Below are positions 1 through 5,046 of a DNA stretch of 5,250 nucleotides, piece by piece. Every line of letters begins with the position of its first letter. Position 1 is the stretch's first letter. The translations under genes were made by a program, and so were the position numbers. Source of the stretch: an uncultured Alphaproteobacteria bacterium (GTDB lineage: Bacteria > Pseudomonadota > Alphaproteobacteria > RF32 > CAG-239). The stretch lies in assembly GCA_944391365.1 (NCBI GenBank), contig CALXTH010000146.1, positions 1-5,250 on the forward strand, in the 5' to 3' direction. The notes under the pieces were generated by a model that was given only the letters and a program-made list of their open reading frames with translations, was not told where the DNA came from and did no database searches.

Positions 1-1127
1 ACCGTTCCTCCGGCTGCAGGGAATCCCATGTCTCCCATTAATGAGGCTGTCGAAACCTGTTTTCCGTCACCGTCAAAAATGATAAAGCGGACATCACCGT
101 TTTCGATTTTGACTCTCTGATTGGCCGGATCTATAAATGTCCGGCTGCCGCTTAATTCGGACGGGGTGTTCGGATAAGCCGTTCCCCGGTTGTGTGCCTG
201 GTTGATTGCATCCATCAGCACGCCGGCCAGCTCATCAAGCTGAGACTGCAGTGATGACAGGGTTTCATCGCGGATTTCAATCAGGCCGCTCAGTTCCCCG
301 CCGGTTATTTTTTCAGTAATATCAACACCGTCAACAAAAATTCCGGTAATGGCACCGTCGGCATAGCCGGTTGTGGGGTTGGCCTGGGTGACCGCCGTAT
401 GCGACAGATAATGCGGATCTTTATCCAACAGCATGACGCCCTGAGTGGTCTGGATGACGATTTCGCCGTTTTCACGTTTGAAATAAGTGACGTCAATATA
501 GTTGCTCAGTTCGCGCAGAGCCTGATCGCGTTTGTCCTCAAGATCGGCAACGCCGTCCTGACCAAGAACCGTATATTTGACAATCCGGTCATTCAAATCA
601 TCAACCGTATCCAACAGCTCATTAATACTTTCAATATCAGCGCTGATTTGCAAATCGGCATCACCGCGGAGCTTTTGAATATTCTGAGACAAAGAATTTA
701 AGCGGTTGGTCATGGTCTGAGCGTTTGTCAGCAGGTTATAGCGGCTGGATGCCGAGTTGACTTCCTGAGCAAAACTGTTGAAGGCCGACTGCAAATCAGA
801 AACGTTGGCCGCAATGGAGTTTTCGCCTTCTGGCGTGCCAAGCTGGGTTTGCATCTCGCTCAGGTATTCGCTTTTTACGGAAACACCGCCGTACGTCGCG
901 CTTGAGCTCAGATAGCTTTTTAACAAGCCTTCATTGACCGTACGCTCAATATTCCCCATGGTTACGCCGCCGTTGTAACCGGCCAGGACAATGGTATTTT
1001 GTCCGGCGGTTTTCCGGGTATAGCCTTCTGTATCAACATTGGCAATATTACGGCTGACCAAATCCAGCTGGGACTGAGCGACTTTCATCCCGGCAATGGC
1101 TGTCTGAAATCCTGCAAGCATAGACAT
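1..1127 (-). CDS. flgK: Flagellar hook-associated protein 1 FlgK (3' end outside the window)
   Basis: FlgK forms the first junction zone between hook and filament and is exported by the flagellar type III system. The minus frame is open from the ATG at 1127 to the window edge, about 375 codons with no stop, so the C-terminal part is missing. The N-terminus (residues 1-40) carries the rod/hook/HAP helical signature: MSMLAGFQTAIAGMK, then SRNIANVDTEGYTRK, a variant of the usual NIANxxTxGYxRQ. Residues 97-125 (LGTPEGENSI.., then LQSAFNSFAQE) and LEDKRDQALRELSNYIDV near 196-213 match conserved FlgK blocks, the latter being the typical 'L.D.RD..L.eLs' segment. The start is supported by AGGAGA at 1140-1135, 7 nt upstream, overlapping the stop of the preceding FlgN-like gene. 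Being last in the visible operon fits, since flgL usually follows. FlgE or FlgG are less likely, given the length and the LEDKRD block. Confidence 0.93.
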   Translation of the reverse strand, partial: MSMLAGFQTAIAGMKVAQSQLDLVSRNIANVDTEGYTRKTAGQNTIVLAGYNGGVTMGNIERTVNEGLLKSYLSSSATYGGVSVKSEYLSEMQTQLGTPEGENSIAANVSDLQSAFNSFAQEVNSASSRYNLLTNAQTMTNRLNSLSQNIQKLRGDADLQISADIESINELLDTVDDLNDRIVKYTVLGQDGVADLEDKRDQALRELSNYIDVTYFKRENGEIVIQTTQGVMLLDKDPHYLSHTAVTQANPTTGYADGAITGIFVDGVDITEKITGGELSGLIEIRDETLSSLQSQLDELAGVLMDAINQAHNRGTAYPNTPSELSGSRTFIDPANQRVKIENGDVRFIIFDGDGKQVSTASLMGDMGFPAAGGT

Positions 1128-1138
1128 GACACTATCTC

Positions 1139-1594
1139 CTATAATGTTCTGTTTACGACAATGGAACTTCTGGTATTGTCGACCTTGGCATAGCCTCCTC
1201 CCGCCTGATAGGAGGTTGCATTGTTTTTATTGGTTATCTTTGCCAGACGGACGATGGATTCCATAATACTCCGGCTGGTTTCCATTTTGCTTTTCAGCAG
1301 CGAATCATTTTCTTTCATCAGGGTATCAAGTTTCAGAGAAAGTTCTTTCAGGGCGTTTCTCTCAGCCTCAGGCAATGTTGCCAGACAATCCTGATGTTTG
1401 ATAAAGAATGCAACAGTTGAACGATAGGCGCCGACGGTTTTGTTTTTTTGCTCATAGAGCCGGCCGACAAGTTCAATGTCATAATCACGCAAAGCCTGAT
1501 TCTCGGTTTCAAGCAGAGAGATAAACCCTTTGATAATTTCCTGGTAATCAGTTATTTTGTTTTTGATTTCTTCCGGGGTGAATTCTTTTTCCAT
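1139..1594 (-). CDS. FlgN-like flagellar export chaperone
   Basis: FlgN proteins are small cytosolic helical chaperones that bind the C-termini of FlgK and FlgL before export. This 151-residue product fits the class in size (about 140-160), in being almost wholly helical and charged (E/K-rich, with LLETENQALRDYD and LKLDTLMKENDSLL stretches and no signal or membrane segment), and in lying directly before flgK. Sequence conservation in this family is poor, so the call rests largely on context. The C-terminal tail is Gly/Asn/Ser-rich (SYQAGGGY.., ending SSIVVNRTL), which resembles tails I recall from alphaproteobacterial FlgN-like proteins. A GTG at 1597 would add one residue, but the ATG at 1594 sits 7 nt from a perfect AGGAGG and is preferred. 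The ATG shares its A with the flgJ stop (TGATG). Alternative: another small flagellar accessory protein of this operon, such as a FlbY-type one. Confidence 0.72.
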   Translation of the reverse strand: MEKEFTPEEIKNKITDYQEIIKGFISLLETENQALRDYDIELVGRLYEQKNKTVGAYRSTVAFFIKHQDCLATLPEAERNALKELSLKLDTLMKENDSLLKSKMETSRSIMESIVRLAKITNKNNATSYQAGGGYAKVDNTRSSIVVNRTL

Positions 1595-1929
1595 CACAAC
1601 ACCTCCTGCCCTGCGGCTTCCTGAATTTCCAAAATACTTTTCATGACATAATCCGCGACGCCGACGGTTCCGGTTTTGGCCATGGCTTTGCCGTATTCAT
1701 TCATCAGCAGCGAACGGTAAACTTTTTCCGCATGACCGCCGCCAAAGGGTCCGTCGGTTGAAATTCCCTCAAACATTGTCTCAGCCATTCTCCCGAGGAA
1801 AAACGCTTCAAAATCTTCTGCAGCCGCCCGGGCTTCTTTTTGATTTTGCAACTTGGCCGTGTTCATGGCATTCAATGCCTGAGACGAGGCTAAATCGGCT
1901 GTCATATATGTATTTGCGAGCATATTCAT
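1594..1929 (-). CDS. flgJ: Rod-binding protein FlgJ, single-domain form
   Basis: FlgJ caps or scaffolds the growing flagellar rod in the periplasm. The 111 residues correspond to the N-terminal rod-binding domain only (FlgJ N-terminal family). The core is near residues 37-95: AEDFEAFFLGRMAETMF, then GPFGGGHAEKVYRSLLMNEYG and AMAKTG. The C-terminal muramidase domain found in gammaproteobacterial FlgJ is absent, as is usual in Alphaproteobacteria. There a separate lytic enzyme (SltF in Rhodobacter) opens the peptidoglycan; none is visible here. There is no signal peptide, as expected for a substrate of the flagellar secretion apparatus. The start at 1929 lies 1 nt after the flgI stop, with AGAGGT (1943-1938) 8 nt upstream; an in-frame ATG at 1923 is possible but has poorer spacing. 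It is followed by the FlgN-like gene with a 1-nt overlap. Confidence 0.9.
   Translation of the reverse strand: MNMLANTYMTADLASSQALNAMNTAKLQNQKEARAAAEDFEAFFLGRMAETMFEGISTDGPFGGGHAEKVYRSLLMNEYGKAMAKTGTVGVADYVMKSILEIQEAAGQEVL
1602..1607 (-). promoter_or_regulatory. Ribosome binding site of the flgN-like gene, inside flgJ
   Basis: A perfect AGGAGG (1607-1602) lies within the last codons of flgJ. It is 7 nt from the ATG at 1594 but only 4 nt from the in-frame GTG at 1597, which decides the start in favour of the ATG. With the TGATG stop/start overlap, it suggests translation of the two genes is coupled, with strong independent initiation possible. Confidence 0.8.
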
Positions 1930-1930
1930 T

Positions 1931-3055
1931 TTAAATGACCTCTATATCAGCCTGCAAAGCCCCACTGGCCTTGACTGCCTGCAATATACTGATTAAGTCG
2001 CGCGGGCTGACGCCGAGCGCATTAAGCCCGTTGACAAGTTCCTGCAGATTAACACCGGTATCCAACACATTCAGCCGGCTGTCGGTATCTTCATCAATCA
2101 TAATATCGGTTGCGGTATCAACCACCGTTGTTCCGTCGGTAAACGGCAGCGGCTGGGATATCAAGGGAATTTCGGATATTTTGATGGTCAGGTTGCCCTG
2201 AGCGATTGCCAGCTTGTTGATCTTGACATCTTTTCCGATCACCACGATGCCGGAACTTTCATCAACAACAACGCGGGCGGCCTGATCCGGTTGAACCGGA
2301 AGCTGCTCTATTTTGGTCATCAGCTCGACCATGTTATTCCGGTATTGCTCCGGAATTCTGACATCAACCGTTGAAGGATCCAGCGCTTTGGCTGCGTCTT
2401 CACCCAAAAGGGCATTGACTGCGGCGGCCACTCTTTTTGACGTGGTAAAATCAGGGTTGCGCAGAGCCAAACGGACATTTTGTAGGCTTTCGAGCGAAAA
2501 ACCGACCTCATTTTCAATGATTGCGCCGTTGGCTATGCGGCCGGACGTCGGCACACCCTTGGTTACGGTCTGATTATTGCCGGCGGCGGAATATCCCCCG
2601 ATTGCCACCTGTCCCTGCGCCACGGCATAGACCTCACCGTCAGCACCGACCATCGGCGTTGCAATCAGCGTGCCGCCCTGAAGGCTTTTGGCATCACCCA
2701 GTGCACTGACCATGACATCTATCCTGCTGCCTTCACGGCCGAAAGCGGGCAGGTTCCCCGTGACCATGACGGCCGCCACATTTTTGGATTTCAACTGTCC
2801 GTCACGGGAATTTATACCGACTCTGTCCAGCATGCTGATCAGGCTTTCTTTGGTGAAATTGACTGATTTGATATTATCTCCGGTTCCGTTCAATCCCACG
2901 ACCAAGCCATAGCCGACGAGCTGGTTTTCTCTCACGCCTTCAAAATCGGCAATATCTTTAATCCGGGAGGCAGAATATGCATTCTCCCCGGTTAAAAACA
3001 TTGTTGCCAGAACTATGGCAAAAGCGGCTGTTTTCTTTATATTTTTCCAAACCAT
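1931..3055 (-). CDS. flgI: Flagellar P-ring protein FlgI
   Basis: FlgI builds the P ring, the bushing around the rod in the peptidoglycan layer, after Sec export to the periplasm. The 374 residues match the family's usual length. Residues 1-29 are a signal peptide: WKNIKK, hydrophobic AAFAIVLATMFL, then ENAYSA with cleavage near 28/29. The mature protein begins SRIKDIADFEGVRENQL and continues with the hallmark VGYGLVVGLNGTGD (47-60). Further family blocks are VMVSALGDAKSLQGGTLIATP (in two parts) around 114-134, VGEV-like EVGFSLESLQ, and the C-terminal LNALGVSPRDLISILQAVKASGALQA (in two parts). The protein has no cysteine, unlike E. coli FlgI, which carries an intramolecular disulfide. AAGGAT (3070-3065) lies 9 nt before the ATG at 3055. 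It is the first gene of the operon, behind a sigma-54-type promoter; flgA and flgH are not adjacent. Confidence 0.97.
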   Translation of the reverse strand: MVWKNIKKTAAFAIVLATMFLTGENAYSASRIKDIADFEGVRENQLVGYGLVVGLNGTGDNIKSVNFTKESLISMLDRVGINSRDGQLKSKNVAAVMVTGNLPAFGREGSRIDVMVSALGDAKSLQGGTLIATPMVGADGEVYAVAQGQVAIGGYSAAGNNQTVTKGVPTSGRIANGAIIENEVGFSLESLQNVRLALRNPDFTTSKRVAAAVNALLGEDAAKALDPSTVDVRIPEQYRNNMVELMTKIEQLPVQPDQAARVVVDESSGIVVIGKDVKINKLAIAQGNLTIKISEIPLISQPLPFTDGTTVVDTATDIMIDEDTDSRLNVLDTGVNLQELVNGLNALGVSPRDLISILQAVKASGALQADIEVI

Positions 3056-3100
3056 GACGGTTGTATCCTTAAATCTGAAACTATTCCTCTCCGGTATATA

Positions 3101-3116
3101 TGCAAAATTTGTGCCA
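3101..3116 (-). promoter_or_regulatory. Sigma-54 (-24/-12) promoter of the flgI operon
   Basis: On the minus strand the sequence reads TGGCAC (3116-3111), AAATT, TTGCA (3105-3101). This matches the RpoN consensus TGGCAC-N5-TTGCA at all 11 defined bases, with the required GG and GC exactly 10 nt apart. Transcription would start near 3090, leaving a 35-nt leader before flgI. Sigma-54 promoters need an enhancer-binding ATPase. In Caulobacter the flagellar one is FlbD, which is a family precedent and not something seen here. A-rich tracts lie just upstream (the complement of 3119-3142), as is common between enhancer and promoter. Confidence 0.85.
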
Positions 3117-3145
3117 TTTTTTATGGTTGTAAGTTTTTTTAATTT

Positions 3146-3174
3146 CTGACATGATGTCGGCGAAGGTTTATTTT
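3146..3174 (+). promoter_or_regulatory. Candidate sigma-70-type promoter of the OmpA-family lipoprotein gene
   Basis: CTGACA (3146-3151) and TATTTT (3169-3174) are separated by 17 bp and match the TTGACA/TATAAT consensus at 5/6 and 4/6. Transcription would start near 3181, right at the ribosome binding site, giving an unusually short leader of about 15 nt. An alternative pair, TTGTAA (3127) with CATGAT (3150), scores 4/6 and 4/6 with a 17-bp spacer and gives a longer leader. I cannot decide between them. Confidence 0.35.
3148..3158. repeat. Short inverted repeat GACAT-G-ATGTC between divergent genes
   Basis: This is a perfect 5-bp-arm palindrome around a single G at 3153. It is centred about 63 bp upstream of the predicted flgI operon start and overlaps the candidate -35 of the OmpA-family gene. 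The position would suit an operator or activator site acting on either gene. At this length it may also be chance. Confidence 0.35.
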
Positions 3175-3195
3175 ATAGCTAAAGGAGATTGAAAC

Positions 3196-3834
3196 ATGAA
3201 AAAGATTATTCCGGTTTTGGCCGCAGTTTCAATGCTGGCAGCCTGTGCGACTGATCCGTATACAGGGGAAAGCAAGGTTTCAAAGACGGCATGGGGAACG
3301 GGAATCGGCGCTGTCGCCGGAGCAGGAATCGGGGCTCTGGTCGGCGGTGAAAAAGGCGCGCTTATCGGCGCCGGTGTCGGTGCTGTCGGCGGGGCTGCGA
3401 CCGGCGGGTATATGGATATTCAGGCCAGAAAGCTCCGTCAGGAACTGCTCGGTACCGGGGTTCAGGTTCAGGAGGCCAACGGGCAGGTTTATCTGATTAT
3501 GCCGGGAAATATTACTTTTGATTCCAACGAATCCATTGTTAAATCATCTTTCAAGCCGGTTCTTGATTCCATTGCCAAGGTTTTGGTCGAATATGACAAT
3601 ACTTTAGTGGAAATCGGCGGATATACCGACAATACCGGTTCGGCTTCGCTTAACAAAAAACTTTCAGGTGAAAGGGCTGACGCCGTGGCTAACTATTTGA
3701 TTATGAAGGGTGTTTCTTCAAGACGTATCAGTTCGGCAGGATATGGCTCTTCTAATCCGATTGCCTCAAACTCGACCGCAGCCGGGCGCGAACAGAACCG
3801 TCGTGTTGAAATCAGGCTTATCACCATGCAATAA
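3196..3834 (+). CDS. OmpA-family outer-membrane lipoprotein with Gly-zipper segment
   Basis: This is probably a lipid-anchored envelope protein that tethers the outer membrane to peptidoglycan. Residues 1-17 form a lipoprotein signal with lipobox LAAC (Cys17); Ala18 and Thr19 follow, with an Asp at 20. Residues 33-72 are a Gly-zipper stretch (GTGIGAVAGAGIGALVGG, then GALIGAGVGAVGGAATGG) that could insert in or pack against a membrane. Residues 95-212 are an OmpA C-terminal-like domain: VYLIMPGNITFDSN, then GYTDNTGS (142-149, with the Asp145 that binds diaminopimelate in this family), LSGERADAVANYL, and REQNRRVEI (198-206, with the conserved Arg). The overall plan resembles YiaD-type proteins; 212 residues is typical. 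The start is clear: AAAGGAGA (3181-3188) lies 7 nt before the ATG. The gene stands alone, divergent from the flagellar operon, and ends in a strong terminator. A flagellar role is possible from location only. Confidence 0.93.
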   Translation: MKKIIPVLAAVSMLAACATDPYTGESKVSKTAWGTGIGAVAGAGIGALVGGEKGALIGAGVGAVGGAATGGYMDIQARKLRQELLGTGVQVQEANGQVYLIMPGNITFDSNESIVKSSFKPVLDSIAKVLVEYDNTLVEIGGYTDNTGSASLNKKLSGERADAVANYLIMKGVSSRRISSAGYGSSNPIASNSTAAGREQNRRVEIRLITMQ

Positions 3835-3853
3835 GGTTTATCTCGCATGATCA

Positions 3854-3890
3854 AAAGGGAGAGTCTCACCTCTCCCTTTGTTGTTTTTTT
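3854..3890 (+). terminator. Intrinsic terminator of the OmpA-family gene
   Basis: A perfect 10-bp stem, AAAGGGAGAG (3854-3863) with CTCTCCCTTT (3870-3879), encloses a 6-nt loop and is followed by GTTGTTTTTTT. It lies 19 nt after the stop at 3834. On the minus strand the stem is followed by only TTTT, so it could stop the converging Cys-rich gene less efficiently. The last two T of the tract belong to that gene's stop codon. Confidence 0.93.
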
Positions 3891-4701
3891 ACCATGACGT
3901 CAGAATAGGACGTGCATAAAATGGTCCAAAGCCATATCCTGTTCCGGTATTTTTTCCGTTAACCATGCTTACAATTTTAACACCGCTGCTCTGGAAATTG
4001 TTCCATTCCGTTGAAGACCAATAATCTCCTTCAGATAATGTCGTTCCTCCATATGTTGCAAGCAAACTATTGACTTCAGCTTTATATTCATAAATTGTAA
4101 ATAATTGTCCCATTGAGGGCAGAATACCTTTTGCATTGCCACAAAATGTATAATTTTTACATAAATCTTTTGCTGTTGTCCAATAGGTTCTTTCAATATC
4201 TTGAATTGCGACATAAAAGGTCATTCCGACAGCTCTGACGCCAACGACATTTCCATTACAGTAATAAAGTTGTCCATGGGCTCCGTCAGACATTAATTGC
4301 TGACACCTGCTGTTTTTCCATTCATAGCCGCTTGCACACAAACATTGAGCATATTTGCCACCGCAGGCAGAGCCTGCGCCACCGGCGTAGCCGGTACCCG
4401 TGCACGTATATTGATAGGACGAATCACAAGAACAGCCCTGATATTTTCCGTTGCAGGATTGTCCAACACCTTTTTCACCGGTTCCTTTACATTCAAAAGT
4501 AAATCCTAATTTAGCACAATCCGAACATTCTTCCAAACATGCCCATTTGTTTCCGAACGGACATTTTACGCCTTTGCCACCATTGCACGTTGTTTCGGTA
4601 TAACCCAAAGTTTCGCAGTCCTGCGTGGCAACACATTGAGCCAAAGTTAATTGAGGTAAAAAGGACAGAGAAGTCCCGATAAGTAAAAATTTAACTTTCA
4701 T
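3889..4701 (-). CDS. Exported Cys-rich repeat protein with DUF1566/Lcl-like C-terminal domain
   Basis: Function unknown. The 270-residue product opens with a signal peptide (MKVKFLLIGTSLSFLPQLTLA) and probable cleavage before Gln22; no lipobox precedes Cys23. Residues 23-133 hold 16 of the 19 cysteines. Two adjacent units of about 29 residues (71-99 and 100-128) share the pattern CxGTG..G.G..C.GKY..CxC...Y, and a looser unit (C39, C47, C55, with GGKG and GNKWAC) precedes them. This implies a disulfide-bonded periplasmic or secreted module. Residues 140-270 resemble the DUF1566/Lcl C-terminal fold: YWTTAKDLC, GILPSMGQLFTIYEY, DYWSSTEW and final ARPILTSW. The frame is open to an ATG at 4749, but the start at 4701 is preferred. 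It begins a clean signal peptide, has AGAGGTG at 4712-4706, and lies downstream of a promoter whose start point (about 4733) excludes 4749. Similar proteins occur, from memory, in gut Alphaproteobacteria. Confidence 0.8.
   Translation of the reverse strand: MKVKFLLIGTSLSFLPQLTLAQCVATQDCETLGYTETTCNGGKGVKCPFGNKWACLEECSDCAKLGFTFECKGTGEKGVGQSCNGKYQGCSCDSSYQYTCTGTGYAGGAGSACGGKYAQCLCASGYEWKNSRCQQLMSDGAHGQLYYCNGNVVGVRAVGMTFYVAIQDIERTYWTTAKDLCKNYTFCGNAKGILPSMGQLFTIYEYKAEVNSLLATYGGTTLSEGDYWSSTEWNNFQSSGVKIVSMVNGKNTGTGYGFGPFYARPILTSW
4318..4491 (-). repeat. Tandem Cys-rich protein repeat (2 units of 87 bp)
   Basis: Codons 71-99 (4491-4405) and 100-128 (4404-4318) of the exported protein encode matching units. 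Each has CxGTG, a Gly-rich stretch, C.GKY, and CxC followed by an aromatic-rich end (SSYQY / SGYEW). The first Cys interval differs by one residue. The repeat is recognisable at protein level but has diverged in DNA, so it is an old domain duplication and not a recent slippage product. Confidence 0.75.
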
Positions 4702-4739
4702 GACACACCTCTTTAATGATACAGTTTCATACAAAGAAA

Positions 4740-4768
4740 AGTATATCATAATTAAATTTTATTGTAAA
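4740..4768 (-). promoter_or_regulatory. Sigma-70-type promoter of the Cys-rich protein gene
   Basis: The minus strand reads TTTACA (4768-4763), a 17-bp AT-rich spacer, then TATACT (4745-4740). Each hexamer matches consensus at 5 of 6 bases. Transcription would start near 4733, leaving about 32 nt before the ATG at 4701. Confidence 0.65.
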
Positions 4769-4857
4769 TTATAAATTCAAAATAAAACCTGAAATTTTGA
4801 CAAATAAAAACCCCGTATTCTTAAAACACAGAACATTCAACAACAAAGCGACCGGAT

Positions 4858-4874
4858 GAAGCTGCGCCAGCTTC
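4858..4874. repeat. 7-bp perfect hairpin GAAGCTG-CGC-CAGCTTC
   Basis: Perfect 7-bp arms (4858-4864 and 4868-4874) surround a 3-nt loop. No T-run of terminator quality follows on either strand. The right arm runs into the first copy of the 16-bp tandem repeat. Confidence 0.6.
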
Positions 4875-4903
4875 TTAAAAATCAATATTCTTAAAAATCA
4901 ATA
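4872..4903. repeat. Perfect tandem duplication of TTCTTAAAAATCAATA
   Basis: Two identical 16-bp copies lie head to tail (4872-4887 and 4888-4903). A related TATTCTTAAAA also occurs at 4816-4826. This may be replication slippage or a repeated binding site; the sequence alone does not tell. Confidence 0.85.
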
Positions 4904-4921
4904 TACAAATAGGAAATAACC

Positions 4922-4966
4922 ATGAATTTTGGATTTTCAATGAAAGTTGCAAAATATTTTTTATGA
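4922..4966 (+). CDS. Possible 14-residue peptide ORF
   Basis: The ATG at 4922 is preceded by AGGA (4911-4914) with 7-nt spacing and encodes MNFGFSMKVAKYFL before TGA. The ribosome-site spacing is good, but the ORF is so short that chance is likely. If translated, it could be a leader peptide or the remnant of a longer gene. Confidence 0.2.
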   Translation: MNFGFSMKVAKYFL

Positions 4967-4973
4967 AAAATCA

Positions 4974-5002
4974 TTGACATTAGCCGGATGGTCTGTTACA
5001 CA
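4974..5002 (+). promoter_or_regulatory. Candidate promoter of the zinc-ribbon gene
   Basis: A perfect TTGACA (4974-4979) is followed, after 17 bp, by TACACA (4997-5002), preceded by TG at 4994-4995 in extended -10 position. The -10 itself matches only 3 of 6 bases, so the TG would have to compensate. Transcription would start near 5009, leaving about 38 nt of leader. Confidence 0.45.
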
Positions 5003-5046
5003 GGCTGCGTATCAGTTATTTTTATGTCTTATTTAATTTTATAGTT

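Larger units (their letters stand above)
4702..5046. other. AT-rich intergenic region between two divergent genes
   Basis: These 345 bp hold the promoter of the Cys-rich protein, a hairpin (4858-4874), a 16-bp tandem repeat (4872-4903), a TTGACA promoter candidate for the zinc-ribbon gene, and two tiny ORFs (4922-4966 and 4988-5044). A TTGACA at 4797-4802 lacks a convincing -10. I see no tRNA, rRNA, riboswitch or mobile-element end. Base composition is clearly more AT-rich than in the flagellar genes. Confidence 0.7.

Noticed and set aside
399..701. 100-codon plus-strand ORF opposite flgK
   Set aside because: It lies wholly antisense to a clear FlgK reading frame, has no ribosome site, and its product looks like nothing known. 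Treated as a frame shadow.
1935..2912. Several plus-strand ORFs opposite flgI
   Set aside because: All overlap conserved FlgI coding sequence on the other strand. Their Ser/Arg-rich products are typical of antisense frames.
3156..3170. FlbD-type flagellar enhancer (ftr-like) in TCGGCGAAGGTTTA
   Set aside because: The resemblance is limited to a few bases, and I cannot recall the consensus firmly enough to support a call.
3245..3496. 83-codon ORF in another frame inside the OmpA-family gene
   Set aside because: It is out of frame within a strongly supported gene, with an Arg-rich product and no independent signals.
4702..4749. A 16-residue N-terminal extension of the Cys-rich protein (start at 4749)
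   Set aside because: It would lie upstream of the predicted transcript start (about 4733), overlap the -10, and bury the signal peptide behind a charged segment. The ATG at 4701 has a good ribosome site.
4797..4826. Plus-strand promoter from TTGACA at 4797-4802
   Set aside because: No -10 hexamer of reasonable match occurs at 16-18 bp spacing, and no convincing gene follows closely.
4858..4874. Hairpin as an intrinsic terminator
   Set aside because: The stem is only 7 bp and neither strand has a T-tract directly after it. No gene ends nearby.
4872..4903. Start of a CRISPR array
   Set aside because: The two 16-bp copies are directly adjacent with no spacers and are too short for CRISPR repeats.
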